This document shows positions 36,287-45,448 of a stretch of 64,000 nt of DNA, piece after piece. A program made the position numbers and the translations under genes. Each line of letters starts with the position of its first letter. Position 1 is the stretch's first letter. The stretch spans positions 248,001-312,000 of the forward strand of contig NZ_OY730245.1 of assembly GCF_963422545.1 (NCBI RefSeq), in the 5' to 3' direction. This DNA comes from an uncultured Flavobacterium sp. GTDB lineage: Bacteria; Bacteroidota; Bacteroidia; Flavobacteriales; Flavobacteriaceae. Under the pieces are notes generated by a model. The model saw nothing but the letters and a program-made list of their open reading frames with translations. It had not been told where the DNA came from and did not search any database.

Positions 36287-36633
36287 TTGGCAAAAATAAA
36301 AGAGATTTCGATTAAAATCACTTTTAAGACTTATTTATTTCTATGCTTTTCTTTCTTTTAGATTGTCTCGCCTGAAAAAAGTTTAAAAATAGATAACAAA
36401 TATTCGGAAGCAAACACATTTGCTTTATCTTCTTGTTAAAACAAATCAGGTTCGCTTGATAAATGATAATTCGTTTTTTTTTAGCTGTTTCCAAGTCAAA
36501 TAAAATGTAGTGAGAGCAGTATCTAAAAAAGACTTTTGCATCAAATTATTGTTAAAAAAAAGGGCGAAAAAAAATAAATAACACAATCGGTTGTTTTTAA
36601 ATTGTTTTTATTGTTAAATTAGCAGTAAAAAAC

Positions 36634-36654
36634 CTACCCAAAGGTAAAGGGTAG
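36634..36654 (+). promoter_or_regulatory. 5' UTR hairpin before the GH5 gene
   Basis: CTACCC (36634-36639) pairs with GGGTAG (36649-36654) 35 bp before the GH5 start. The rest of the 36287-36688 gap is AT-rich, and I see no gene or convincing -7/-33 pair in it. Confidence 0.3.
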
Positions 36655-36688
36655 ATTTATTAACTATTAACTATAAACCATTTAACTT

Positions 36689-38623
36689 ATGAAAAGAATT
36701 CAAAAATTACTTATTCTATTTTTAGTGTTTATTCCTCTAATACAATTATTTGCATGGCCAGGAATGCCACTGCCTCCTCTGCATATTGAAGGCAAAAATT
36801 TAAAAGATCCTTGCGGAAAAAACATTTTACTACATGGCGTTGCCATAACTCCAAGTCCCTGGTTTAATGGTTGTTCTTCCGGTCAATGTCGTTGGGATAA
36901 TTATAATATTCAAGGTTGTCTAAATTATAATAATGCCGTTATGGATGCGCTCACAGACACAAATAACGGATGGAAATTAAATTATATAAGACTTCACATC
37001 GATCCTTACTGGACCAATAAACCTGGCTGTTCAGCAGGAGAAAATGATATCTCATGCTTTGATTACAATAGATTAGTAACTTATGTAGATCAAGTTATAA
37101 TCCCTTTAATTAATCATGCCAGAAGCAGAGGACTCTATGTTGTCCTTCGTCCTCCTGGTGTATGTCCTCAGCGAATTGCTTATGGGGACAATTACCATAA
37201 TTATTTAAGAAAGGTATGGCAATATCTATCGAACCATCCAAATCTAAAGAACGTAGATAATGTTATGTTTGAATTAGCCAATGAACCTGTAGAAATACTT
37301 GGAACAAATGGAAATTGGGGTGCAACGGGTGATGAGCATTTTGCAGCTTTACATAATTACTTTCAGGATTTAGTAAATATAATTAAGACTAATGGTGCAA
37401 ATAATGTTTGTTGGATACCAGGAACGGGGTATCAGTCTCATTATCAAGGATATCCAAACCATTTGATAACAGGAGGTAATATAGGTTATGCTGTTCATGT
37501 TTATCCAGGATATTGGGGAGCAAATGCAGAAAATACCACTAGTTTTAATAATGCTTGGAATGCTGAAGTGCAACCGATTGCTAACGTAGCACCTATTATA
37601 ATAACCGAAACGGATTGGTCACCTAATGGTGTCGGAACATGGGCTACTGGTACAACAAGTGGTTTTGGTCTTAATATGAAAGGTAGAATTGATGCTACTG
37701 GAAATTGTAGTTGGAATTTACTTAAACCAGAAGAGTTGATAACTAACGGGGATCCGTATAATGTTACAACTGCTTTCAACAACAATTGGGAGGCTTGTGC
37801 TGCACCAGTTAAGCAGTGGTTCTCTGAATATGCAAATAATAATATACCATCGCAAAGCTGTGGTAGTACTTCACTAGTAAACAATGGTGTTTATGAAATT
37901 GAATTTAAAACAAATTCAAATAAAGTATTAGATCTTAAGAATGGAACTAATGCAAATGGTACTGTAATCCGTCCTTGGGATCGATTAGGGGGAACACCAC
38001 AACAATGGATTGCTATTGATGCTGGAAACGGCTATTGGCGTTTTAAATCAAATGCAAGTTCTACAGGACGTGTAATAGATCTTGAGAGTGCAGATCCAAC
38101 AAATGGAAAATCGATAAGACTTTGGGATAATTATAGTAATGATGCTCAAAAATGGTTAGTAACCGATGTTGGTAATGGTTATTATAGCATAAAATCAGCC
38201 GTAAATACATCAAAAAGCTGGGACGTTTCTAATTGTAATATGGATGGCACAGCAAATCTTCAACTTTGGGATTATTACGGGACTTCATGTCAATTATTTA
38301 AGTTCAATAAAATAGGAAATACTTCAAAAAGTGTAGGTGTAAATGAGAAAAATGTTTTAATGAATAATATTGAAATAGATAATAACGTCCAAGTATATCC
38401 TAATCCATCAAAGGGTGGAGAGTTTAATATTTATTACGCTTCACAATCAGGCGAAGATTATTCTGTAACTATATACTCAACAGGCGGCGAGCTATTATAC
38501 GAAACAAAAAATCTAAAATCTAATACTAATCAAGTCATTAGAACTAAACTTGGTAGAGGTTTATATTTGGCGATGATTTCTCAAAATTCAACTACAACAA
38601 CCAAAAAGATATCAATTGAATAG
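36689..38623 (+). CDS. Secreted GH5 glycosidase with ricin-type lectin and T9SS sorting domain
   Basis: A 644-residue exported enzyme. It has a signal peptide ending LFAWP and a GH5 barrel at about residues 30-390 with the acid/base Glu199 in FELANEPV and nucleophile Glu307 in IITETDWSP. A ricin B-like (CBM13) lectin follows at about 400-545, with repeated QxW-type motifs (TPQQWIAI, DAQKWLVT). The C-terminus is a T9SS type A domain starting VQVYPNPSKGG near 570. GH5 members cut beta-1,4-glucans or mannans; the exact substrate cannot be read. It is followed by a strong terminator and stands alone. Confidence 0.9.
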   Translation: MKRIQKLLILFLVFIPLIQLFAWPGMPLPPLHIEGKNLKDPCGKNILLHGVAITPSPWFNGCSSGQCRWDNYNIQGCLNYNNAVMDALTDTNNGWKLNYIRLHIDPYWTNKPGCSAGENDISCFDYNRLVTYVDQVIIPLINHARSRGLYVVLRPPGVCPQRIAYGDNYHNYLRKVWQYLSNHPNLKNVDNVMFELANEPVEILGTNGNWGATGDEHFAALHNYFQDLVNIIKTNGANNVCWIPGTGYQSHYQGYPNHLITGGNIGYAVHVYPGYWGANAENTTSFNNAWNAEVQPIANVAPIIITETDWSPNGVGTWATGTTSGFGLNMKGRIDATGNCSWNLLKPEELITNGDPYNVTTAFNNNWEACAAPVKQWFSEYANNNIPSQSCGSTSLVNNGVYEIEFKTNSNKVLDLKNGTNANGTVIRPWDRLGGTPQQWIAIDAGNGYWRFKSNASSTGRVIDLESADPTNGKSIRLWDNYSNDAQKWLVTDVGNGYYSIKSAVNTSKSWDVSNCNMDGTANLQLWDYYGTSCQLFKFNKIGNTSKSVGVNEKNVLMNNIEIDNNVQVYPNPSKGGEFNIYYASQSGEDYSVTIYSTGGELLYETKNLKSNTNQVIRTKLGRGLYLAMISQNSTTTTKKISIE

Positions 38624-38695
38624 CCTATTCTAAAATAATACTTATAGATTTTGAGATTAACTTTATAATTTTATTCATCATTATTTATTCATTGC

Positions 38696-38735
38696 AAAAC
38701 CACTATTTTAAATTTAAAGTAGTGGTTTTATTTTT
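38696..38735 (+). terminator. Terminator of the GH5 gene
   Basis: AAAACCACTA (38696-38705) pairs with TAGTGGTTTT (38720-38729). The inner TTTAAATTTAAA is also self-complementary, and ATTTTT follows. Confidence 0.8.
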
Positions 38736-38740
38736 ACCCC

Positions 38741-38775
38741 CTGCTGGCGCGAGCGTCCCGCTTGTGAACGCAACG
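38741..38775. repeat. GC-rich palindromic repeat, copy R1
   Basis: CTGCTGGCGCGAGCGTCCCG followed by CTTGTGAACGCAACG. GCGAGCG pairs with CGCT(C/T)GT. Its base composition stands out from the AT-rich surroundings. Copies R2 and R3 are at 41790 and 43614. Confidence 0.75.
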
Positions 38776-38902
38776 ATGTCTCGTTCTGAAATAAGGTTAC
38801 ATATTTACACTTAATCCTAAAATAGCTTTACATTCAAATTTTAGTTATATTCGTAAGTGATTAAAATTCAGATCAGTACTGCTAAAGGTTTAATTATAAA
38901 CA

Positions 38903-39028
38903 CTTGCTGCAATTGATCAGGAAAATTGGCTTAATGGGAAAATTGTTTTGTATTTGGGATGATTAGGCAAACTAGAAGATAAGGCTTAATTTAAGCCCAA
39001 ACCCATTGTAGTAGCAGGACGTTAGTGG
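38903..39028. repeat. attC-like long palindrome, copy 3 (degraded left arm)
   Basis: Shares AAATTGGCTTAATGGGAAAA, TTGTTTTGTATTTGGGATGA and GGCTTAATTTAAGCCCAAAC with the copies at 45272 and 45813, and ends CCATTGTAGTAGCAGGACGT plus TAGTGG. The right arm is well kept; the left arm is eroded. The membrane-protein gene starts 40 bp after it. Confidence 0.65.
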
Positions 39029-39068
39029 TAAACAAATGACTTTTAGATAAATTTTAAAGCTATTCAAG

Positions 39069-39980
39069 ATGATAAAATTAGAAAACACTAAAACTCAAAA
39101 ATGGATTTTACTCGCTTACTTTGTACTTTGTTTTTACTACTTTGGAACTATCATGATGACTTACTTTGTAAGTTATCCCCAATTACATAAAGTAAGTAAA
39201 AATATCGCTAACTATATGCAATTGTTTAATGATAAAATGATTTTGGTTTGTTATTTCCCTGCAGTTTTAATGATTATATCGCATTTATTTTTATTGCTTT
39301 TTTGCTCAAAAAAATTTTCTCGCGCGATGCTTTGGTTATCATTTGGATTAGCTTTATTTTCAGTTTTAACCACTTTCTTGGTTATTGTTCCCGTTCATAA
39401 TGAATTGCCTACTTTAGGACTAACAACAGAATTGAATTCCAAATTATTGATGTACTCAATGTATTTTCAAATAATCCCGGCAGCCATTCAAGTTACGATT
39501 GCTATATTGTTATTTAATAAATTTTTAATTGACACGAATGTCATTCGAAGAGTATTATTTATTTTTACTTTTTTCTTGTCATTATATGCATTAGGAGCAC
39601 TTTATATAGAAAGTTTGGTAGGTTATCCAATGTGGCTCTTGATTGACCCATCTGATTGGTTAGCTACTCGTGAAGCGGTAGGACTAAATATTCCAGCTTT
39701 TATATGGGTGTTTCTTATTCCGGTATATCTGCCACTATTTACGTTAATACCAATGTTGTGGAAACATCCTTTTGGCATTTCAAAAATAACAGTATTAATT
39801 ATGTTCTTTTCAAAGCTTTGGGTTTTTGTAATTACGGCTACATATTTTGTGCCGGATATTCAAGCCAAATTGACTTTAGAATATTCCAGGGTGTTGATAG
39901 AGAATTTAAATAAATATGATTTCCCTTTGCGTGGAATTAAAATTAACCAAAGAAATTACTTTAAAAAAACCGCTCTCTGA
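39069..39980 (+). CDS. Multi-pass membrane protein of unknown function
   Basis: A 303-residue protein with about eight hydrophobic helices and short loops (for example FYYFGTIMMTYFVSYPQL near 22 and WLLIDPSDWLATREAVGLN near 185). No family is recognised. It begins 40 bp after an attC-like palindrome, and its last codons (ACC GCT CTC TGA) lie inside a GCTCT/GAAGAG repeat. The repeat therefore supplies the stop codon, and the native C-terminus may have been replaced. It could be a cassette-type gene. Confidence 0.7.
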   Translation: MIKLENTKTQKWILLAYFVLCFYYFGTIMMTYFVSYPQLHKVSKNIANYMQLFNDKMILVCYFPAVLMIISHLFLLLFCSKKFSRAMLWLSFGLALFSVLTTFLVIVPVHNELPTLGLTTELNSKLLMYSMYFQIIPAAIQVTIAILLFNKFLIDTNVIRRVLFIFTFFLSLYALGALYIESLVGYPMWLLIDPSDWLATREAVGLNIPAFIWVFLIPVYLPLFTLIPMLWKHPFGISKITVLIMFFSKLWVFVITATYFVPDIQAKLTLEYSRVLIENLNKYDFPLRGIKINQRNYFKKTAL

Positions 39981-40025
39981 AGAGTTCTTATGAAACCTTG
40001 TACGAAGGTCTCCTGACTTCGCCCC
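39972..40025 (+). repeat. GCTCT/GAAGAG repeat, copy d
   Basis: GCTCTCTGAAGAGTTCTTAT, GAAACCTTGTACGAAGGTCT, CCTGACTTCGCCCC. It overlaps the last codons of the membrane-protein gene. Confidence 0.7.
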
Positions 40026-40058
40026 ATAACGATAATCCGCAAAGAGCATAAAAATAGA

Positions 40059-40087
40059 AACCTTGTCTGCAATGACAAGGTTTTTTA
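40059..40087 (+). terminator. Rho-independent terminator
   Basis: AACCTTGTC (40059-40067), a 6-nt loop, GACAAGGTT (40074-40082), then TTTT. It ends the membrane-protein transcript. Confidence 0.8.
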
Positions 40088-40223
40088 TAAAAAAGTGAAA
40101 GTGAAAGTGAAAGAAGATCTGTGTTTTTCGGGAAGAATTTTTAATATTCTTAATAAATAGTAAATACTATTAAAGTCTTAGTTACGACGCATATGATGGA
40201 TCTAATGAACAATAATTTAAAAC

Positions 40224-40290
40224 AAAAAAAGCTTCAGATTTCTCTGAAGCTTTGTCTTAGTAGCGGGAAGTATTGAAATATCTAACCAAT
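40224..40290 (-). repeat. tRNA-terminator repeat, copy T6
   Basis: The hairpin at 40224-40252 is followed by CTTAGTAGCGGGAAGTATTG and AAATATCTAACCA on the plus strand. The remainder of 40088-40555 shows no gene. Confidence 0.65.
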
Positions 40291-40555
40291 TTTTTTATGA
40301 CTTTAATGAAATTTTAGTTGCTTAAATGGGATGTTTATTTTCGGGAATATTTTAGAATTGTATAAGATTTTGGTTATTTAGATTTCAAAACACTTAATTA
40401 ATTTTAGCAAAACAATTCTTATATTCGTTTGAAGAAAAGTTAAATTACAATACAAAAAGATATTAGATGAAATTCTAGCAAAAGTATTAGAGTTTGTAAA
40501 TTATGTTATTAACAATATTTATATATCTCTAATTCAAATTTTAAAATAAATATAC

Positions 40556-41743
40556 ATGAAATTAAAACTTTCAATTTTCTTTTTAGTCCTTCCATTTATT
40601 ATGGTTTCACAGCACAACTTTGTGTTAAATGGTGCGTGCTCCAAAAATGCTAACAAAAAAAATATTTATTTGACATATAAGATCAACGGCAAGAGCATTA
40701 CCAAATCTTCAGAGATTTATAACAACAAATTTGTATTTAAAGGAGAAATTGATTTCCCTGTTAAAGCAATTATTTGTACTGACCCTAAATTTTATATAAC
40801 AAAAGTAAATTCAATGATATTTTATTTGGAGCCGTCTACAATGAATATTAAACTCGATTTTGATGATTTGAGTACTATAATTATAAATAATTCTAAAACG
40901 AACGATGAGTTTTATGCATTACAAAATACAACGGAAAAGCAAAAAAATCACAAAAAAATTGATTCTATCAGAGAATTGAGTAGACTTTATTCTGTTAAAA
41001 TGATTGAAACAAGTGATAATTCTTTAAAAATTAAATTTCAAAAGAGTTTAGATTCGCTTGATCAACAGTTGGATCAATTGGTGGATCAAAGTATAAAAAA
41101 AAATATGCAATTGGATTTTGAATTTATAAAAAAAAATCCAAATTCATTTATAGCACCTGACTTATTATATCGCATATTAACAGAAGAGGATGATCAAATT
41201 CCATATGATACAATTAAAAACTTATACAATAAATTAGGGCCAGAAGTAAAAAAATCTTATAGCGGAAAACAATTGGCTGAAAAATTAATTTATTTTAAAA
41301 ATAGTAGAATTGGAAGCCTAGCCCCAGATTTTAAAGTAAATGACGTGAACGATAACTTGTTGCAAATCGGTTCGTTTAGAAACAACAAATATGTGCTTCT
41401 TGATTTTTGGGCAAGTTGGTGTGGCCCTTGCAGAGAAGATTTTCCTTTTCTAAAAGAAATGTACTCTAAATATAAAGACAAAGGCTTTGAAATTATAAGT
41501 GTTACGAGGGATGAAAAACTAGATTTATGGAGAGCTACAATACAAAAAGAAAATGTTGAAAAATGGAAACATTTTTCAATCAAAGAAAATAAAAGTACAA
41601 TTGAAGACACCTATGCTGTAACAGCAATTCCAACAAAAATCTTAATCGATAAAGATGGTAATATCATCGGCAGATGGATAGGTAGTAGTGCAGAAAACAC
41701 AGGAGCAATCGAAAACATGATTACTGAAATATTTGACAACTAA
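40556..41743 (+). CDS. Exported thiol-disulfide oxidoreductase (TlpA/ResA-like, DUF4369-type N-terminus)
   Basis: A 395-residue protein with a signal peptide ending MVSQ. An N-terminal domain at about 20-115 resembles DUF4369 (FVLNGACSKNANKKNIYLTY), a helical linker follows, and a thioredoxin domain occupies about 255-395 with the redox motif WASWCGPCRED (Cys289 and Cys292) and a cis-Pro in AIPTKILIDKDG. Such proteins reduce disulfides in the periplasm or on surface proteins, and this two-domain form is common in Bacteroidota. The gene stands alone between repeat elements, and a GC-rich palindrome follows 46 bp after it. Confidence 0.9.
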   Translation: MKLKLSIFFLVLPFIMVSQHNFVLNGACSKNANKKNIYLTYKINGKSITKSSEIYNNKFVFKGEIDFPVKAIICTDPKFYITKVNSMIFYLEPSTMNIKLDFDDLSTIIINNSKTNDEFYALQNTTEKQKNHKKIDSIRELSRLYSVKMIETSDNSLKIKFQKSLDSLDQQLDQLVDQSIKKNMQLDFEFIKKNPNSFIAPDLLYRILTEEDDQIPYDTIKNLYNKLGPEVKKSYSGKQLAEKLIYFKNSRIGSLAPDFKVNDVNDNLLQIGSFRNNKYVLLDFWASWCGPCREDFPFLKEMYSKYKDKGFEIISVTRDEKLDLWRATIQKENVEKWKHFSIKENKSTIEDTYAVTAIPTKILIDKDGNIIGRWIGSSAENTGAIENMITEIFDN

Positions 41744-41789
41744 TCCACAATATCTACCTGTAAATACCGAAAAGAATAAACAAATCCCC

Positions 41790-41949
41790 CTGCTGGCGCG
41801 AGCGTCCCGCTCGTGAACGCAACGAGATGTTGACAAAGAGGGTTTATAAAGATGGTTAAAACAAAAAAAGCTCCAGATTTCTCTGAAGCTTTGTCTTAGT
41901 AGTCCTAATGGGACAATTCTCGAACCATTTTATTGATGATTTGAAAAGG
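41790..41949. repeat. Composite repeat: GC-rich palindrome R2 plus tRNA-terminator T7
   Basis: R2 (CTGCTGGCGCGAGCGTCCCG...) is at 41790-41825 and the terminator hairpin at 41862-41895. They are joined by GTTGACAAAGAGGGTTTATA. The same composite, with only a few changes, occurs at 43614-43720. The right flank (TAGTCCTAATGGGACAATTC, TCGAACCATTTTATTGATGA) matches the flank of T3. Confidence 0.7.
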
Positions 41950-42068
41950 ATAAATAGCAGTCAATATTAAAATTTTCGATTCAAATTCCATCGACATCAC
42001 AAAAGCAAAAAGACCTATTTAATGGTTCTTTTTATGTTTTTTAATTCTTTAATTATGGGTTTGCCTGA

Positions 42069-42764
42069 CTATAAATCGTCAACTAATAACTTGTTTTTTG
42101 ATAGTAATTCTAATTGCTCTTCTCTCATATCCGCTCCCATAATAAAACCAAGTTTATTTTTATGCGCAACATCCAACAATGTGAGAAATTTTTTTGCCAA
42201 TTCATTGTTCTCAAAATGCAAATTTTCTTTGTCAAGAAAAAGAAGTTCAACATCTTCATTTGTTATCCAATTTGTAATTCCCATACTATCTTGAGATAAA
42301 AAATCATTCCAATTATCAAGTTCTTCAATAATATTATAAGACAGTGTTTTTATATGGATATTAAAATTTCGGGATACACCACCTTTACCGAGTCCTAAAT
42401 GCGGATTGAAGTCGGCACAAGTCCTAAATAAATAGTATTCCAGAAATTTACAGAATTCATAATGACCATCTAAATTGCTTAAAAAATGATTCTGACTATC
42501 ATAGTTAGTCATTTTATGAAATTCATCATGAATTTTGAAAGTTTCGTCAAGTGAACTCGAAATTGAAACAATTCTTTGGATATTCTGTTCAACAAGACTA
42601 TTGATTTTTTCAACAGATAAATGAGAAGTACCTCCAGTGAGATAATGTTTTAAAAATTCCCGGCAGGGCTCAGTCAAATCACCAGTTTCTCCTTTTAGTT
42701 CCGAAACCACTTCTTTGTAAAATTTCTTGTCGTCAAATAAATGTATAGTACGCCAATATCCCAT
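42069..42764 (-). CDS. Conserved-looking protein of unknown function
   Basis: A 231-residue soluble protein beginning MGYWRTIHLFDDKKFYKEVV. It has no signal peptide, no membrane helix and no motif I recognise. The sequence is acidic and mostly helical, with a HDEFHKMTNYDSQNHFLSNL segment near residue 80. Both sides are repeat elements (T7 downstream, GCTCT copy e upstream), so it behaves as an isolated accessory gene. Confidence 0.65.
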   Translation of the reverse strand: MGYWRTIHLFDDKKFYKEVVSELKGETGDLTEPCREFLKHYLTGGTSHLSVEKINSLVEQNIQRIVSISSSLDETFKIHDEFHKMTNYDSQNHFLSNLDGHYEFCKFLEYYLFRTCADFNPHLGLGKGGVSRNFNIHIKTLSYNIIEELDNWNDFLSQDSMGITNWITNEDVELLFLDKENLHFENNELAKKFLTLLDVAHKNKLGFIMGADMREEQLELLSKNKLLVDDL

Positions 42765-42840
42765 TTTTCGTTGTTGATTTTTAAAGTCCTTAAAAAGTAA
42801 TCAAAATGTTGCTTCATCAAATTTTTCGATTAGTATCCCC

Positions 42841-42896
42841 GCTCTCCGAATAGTTCTTATGAAAAGCTGTGCGAATGTCTCCTGACTTCGCACCCG
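42841..42896 (+). repeat. GCTCT/GAAGAG repeat, copy e
   Basis: GCTCTCCGAATAGTTCTTAT, GAAAAGCTGTGCGAATGTCT, CCTGACTTCGCACCCG. GTGCGAA and TTCGCAC form a hairpin within it. This is nearly identical to copy f. Confidence 0.75.
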
Positions 42897-42937
42897 CGAT
42901 CTGAATCAAATACAGATTGTTTTATCTAAATATAAAC

Positions 42938-42970
42938 AAGAAAGCTCCGGATTTCTCCAAAGCTTTTATT
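42938..42970 (-). repeat. tRNA-terminator repeat, copy T8 (diverged)
   Basis: AAGAAAGCTCCGGATTTCTC then CAAAGCTTTTATT. The stem is weakened, and no tRNA-like flank remains. It lies just downstream of the minus-strand HTH gene's 3' end and may still end it. Confidence 0.55.
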
Positions 42971-43038
42971 TTTATGTTTTTATAAATGATTATTTCTTAA
43001 TTTAATATTTCCACATATGAATAAGAATTATTCCGAAA

Positions 43039-43443
43039 TTATTTAGTGATAAGTTTTTCAAGCCTTGCCATCATTTCATCTTTTTCTTTTAACATTCTTT
43101 CATACAAGGCAATCTTCTCTTCGTGAAGTTGGATCAATTTATCGATTGGATTATTATTGAAAGTTGGACTATAATTTATCAAACCTTGAGTATCATGAAA
43201 AGTATTAGAAATAATATTTATTGCTTGCTCTTCATCAAAGCTTTGAAAAGCTTCAACAGGAATTCTTAATATTGCTGAGATTTGTTTAAGCAGACTCTCT
43301 TCAATTACATCTTTTTGTTCCAGCATTGAAATTTTCTTTTGATTCCAGTCTTCTCCCAGATCATAAGCCAATGCCTCTTGTTTTATGTTAAGCATTTCTC
43401 TGAAACGTTTTACGTTTCTTCCCTGATGTATTTTCTGTTCCAT
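43039..43443 (-). CDS. XRE-type helix-turn-helix regulator
   Basis: A 134-residue protein with an N-terminal HTH at about residues 8-62 (NVKRFREMLNIKQEALAYDL, then KKISMLEQKDVIEESLLKQI) and a C-terminal coiled-coil of charged residues (EEKIALYERMLKEKDEMMAR). It is of the Cro/C1 type. The targets are unknown. It is an isolated gene within the repeat-rich zone. Confidence 0.8.
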   Translation of the reverse strand: MEQKIHQGRNVKRFREMLNIKQEALAYDLGEDWNQKKISMLEQKDVIEESLLKQISAILRIPVEAFQSFDEEQAINIISNTFHDTQGLINYSPTFNNNPIDKLIQLHEEKIALYERMLKEKDEMMARLEKLITK

Positions 43444-43613
43444 AAATGAGATTTAATTTTCTGAGGCTCAAAGATAAAGCCATTCGGATTAAAAAGACTG
43501 AATTTCAAAGATAAAAAAATATCCCGTAAATATTATTTTTGTCAGATATTATATCAAAATCTGGAATGATTTGTCTATTTGAAAGAATAGAACTTTGCTT
43601 TTAAATTTTAACC

Positions 43614-43762
43614 CTGCCGGCGCGAGCGTCCCGCTCGTGAACGCAACGAGACGTTGACAAAGAGGGTTTGTAAACATAGTTAAAACAAAAAAGCTCCGGA
43701 TTTCTCTGAAGCTTTGTCTTAGTAGCGGGAAGCATTCAATTATCTAACCAGTTTGTTGAGGA
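43614..43762. repeat. Composite repeat: GC-rich palindrome R3 plus tRNA-terminator T9
   Basis: R3 (CTGCCGGCGCGAGCGTCCCG) is at 43614-43650 and the terminator hairpin at 43687-43716, with the same connecting sequence as the 41790 composite. The right flank, CTTAGTAGCGGGAAGCATTC, is of the tRNA-fMet-like type also seen at T5 and T6. Confidence 0.7.
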
Positions 43763-43904
43763 TTATTATGGTATTATATCATACGAATCTTAATTTTTTC
43801 TCTTCTTTTTGTTTGCATAGCCACTCATATAAAAGCCAAAAAGCATTAATCAAATTAAAAGTGCTTTTGATGATTTGTAGTAAAAAAGAAATATATTTGA
43901 AAAT

Positions 43905-43990
43905 AAATAATGTGTGAAATTTATCACACATATCTACCCAAATTTGGATGGCTTTGTGTGGTTTTGTAACACATATAAGTATGTTATAGC
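43905..43990. repeat. Divergent attC-like palindrome before the 44018 gene
   Basis: An imperfect palindrome centred on CCCAAATTTGG, with arms containing ATGTGTGAAATTTATCACAC and GTGTGGTTTTGTAACACAT, ending GTTATAGC at 43983-43990. That 8-mer is the exact reverse complement of GCTATAAC at 45272, which opens the next palindrome downstream. Confidence 0.5.
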
Positions 43991-44017
43991 CAATGCTAAA
44001 TAAAAATCAGAACTAAA

Positions 44018-44548
44018 ATGAAAAAGATGATAAAATGGATTTTATTTGTTGGAATCTTAATTTCGCAAAATGGATTTTCACAAGCTTGCGGTGGAGGAAT
44101 ACTAACATTCAATATATATACTCTAAATGGAGTAGAAATTGAAGAATTTAACTATGAAATTTTCCCGGTTTCAAAAGAATTATTACAAGAAAAATTCTAT
44201 AGTAAAGTTATGCACAAAGTAAATCTAGACAATCCAGATTATTATCTTTTTCAAGAAATTAATCAAACTGGTGGGATTATTATGGAACAATATGCTAATG
44301 AAATAATTGATACAAAAGATGATGAACTAAATGGTAGTTTGAAGAAAATGTTGGATTTAAGTAAAATAAATCAAACAGGAAAAATAAAATCTTCCTTATC
44401 TTTTAATACATTCGAGCTCGCTAATTTTCCAATTATCTTGAAAATTAGTCATAAAGAAAAAACTATTTATATTTTAGGTAATTATTTTGGCGGTTGTGAT
44501 AGAGAAGCATCATTGATATGGAATAATGAAAATGGTAAATTGAACTAA
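44018..44548 (+). CDS. Exported protein of unknown function
   Basis: A 176-residue protein with signal peptide ending NGFSQ, followed by ACGGGILTFNIYTLNGVEI. There are two further Cys-containing spots, including NYFGGCDREASLIW near the C-terminus. No family is recognised. The next gene starts immediately at its stop codon (TAA then ATG with no gap), so they are translationally linked. Both are enclosed between attC-like palindromes. Confidence 0.7.
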   Translation: MKKMIKWILFVGILISQNGFSQACGGGILTFNIYTLNGVEIEEFNYEIFPVSKELLQEKFYSKVMHKVNLDNPDYYLFQEINQTGGIIMEQYANEIIDTKDDELNGSLKKMLDLSKINQTGKIKSSLSFNTFELANFPIILKISHKEKTIYILGNYFGGCDREASLIWNNENGKLN

Positions 44549-45247
44549 ATGAAAAACCTTTTTTATATTGTTGTTATTTTATTTGTAGTGAGTTGTAAAA
44601 ACACGACAAAAAATATTTCTTCTAAGAAAGCCATTAATACAGATACTGTTACTACAGCAGAATTTCCCGAAATGAAAGCAGACACACTTACAAAAATAAG
44701 TGAGCCTTTCAATATCAATGGTATAAAATGTAATTGGAAGCAAATTGATTCTCCTGAAGGTAAAACGACGCTTGAATTAAAGGACTATACAACACAAAGG
44801 ATTTTACTAAGCTATTCGGACTATTTTAAGACAGAAAATGATTTTAATTCGGAGGACTATTTTAATGAACATTTCCAAGATTTAAATTTTGACGGTTTTA
44901 AAGATTTTCTGATGACGAGTTATGGCAGTAATGAAATGACTAATTTGGTTAATATTTATGTCTTCAATGAAAAAACAAAATCGTTTGAATTTTCAGAAGA
45001 TTTATCAGATAATCAGATAGAAGCAATAGATACGATTAATAGAAAACTTGTGACAAGTTCATCTAGTAGAGATAATGAAATTAAAAAAAATCATTATTTT
45101 GATAAAAACGGACAACTAAAATACTTGGAAACCATTACCAAATCAGACTCAATTGTAAATGACACAATAAATATTTACAGAAATATATATGAGAAATCAA
45201 TTAATGGTAAAGTCGTTAAAACAAAAGAATATATTACCACTGAATGA
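44549..45247 (+). CDS. Lipoprotein of unknown function
   Basis: A 232-residue protein with a lipoprotein signal (VVILFVVSCKNTTKN; lipobox Cys near residue 16). The body includes YFNEHFQDLNFDGFKDFLMT, a pattern with a calcium-loop-like DxNxDGxxD stretch similar to XAC2610-type proteins. The function is unknown. It is coupled to the upstream exported protein and ends 24 bp before the attC-like palindrome at 45272. Confidence 0.7.
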   Translation: MKNLFYIVVILFVVSCKNTTKNISSKKAINTDTVTTAEFPEMKADTLTKISEPFNINGIKCNWKQIDSPEGKTTLELKDYTTQRILLSYSDYFKTENDFNSEDYFNEHFQDLNFDGFKDFLMTSYGSNEMTNLVNIYVFNEKTKSFEFSEDLSDNQIEAIDTINRKLVTSSSSRDNEIKKNHYFDKNGQLKYLETITKSDSIVNDTINIYRNIYEKSINGKVVKTKEYITTE

Positions 45248-45271
45248 TAATTAGATAATAAAAAAGTACTA

Positions 45272-45435
45272 GCTATAACAGCTACTACAACGGATTTGGG
45301 CAATTGGCTTAATAGGAAGTTGGTTTTGTATTTGGGATGATTTGCTTCGCCTGTTCGCTATTGCTCGGGTGGCAAATCCGAAAATAGGGTTTAATTTAAC
45401 CCCAAACCCGCTGTAGTACCAGAATGTTAGCAAAC
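45272..45435. repeat. attC-like long palindrome, copy 1
   Basis: It opens GCTATAACAGCTACTACAAC, GGATTTGGG and closes CCCAAACCCGCTGTAGTACC, AG, AATGTTAGCAAAC. The arms TACTACAnCGGnTTTGGG are complementary over 18 positions with two mismatches. The loop has an extra 26-bp insertion between GATTTG (ends about 45346) and GCAAATC (45374). The 3' terminus GTTAGCAAAC is the reverse complement of the 5' terminus of copy 2, not of its own 5' end. Confidence 0.75.
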
Positions 45436-45448
45436 ATTTAAAAAATAC

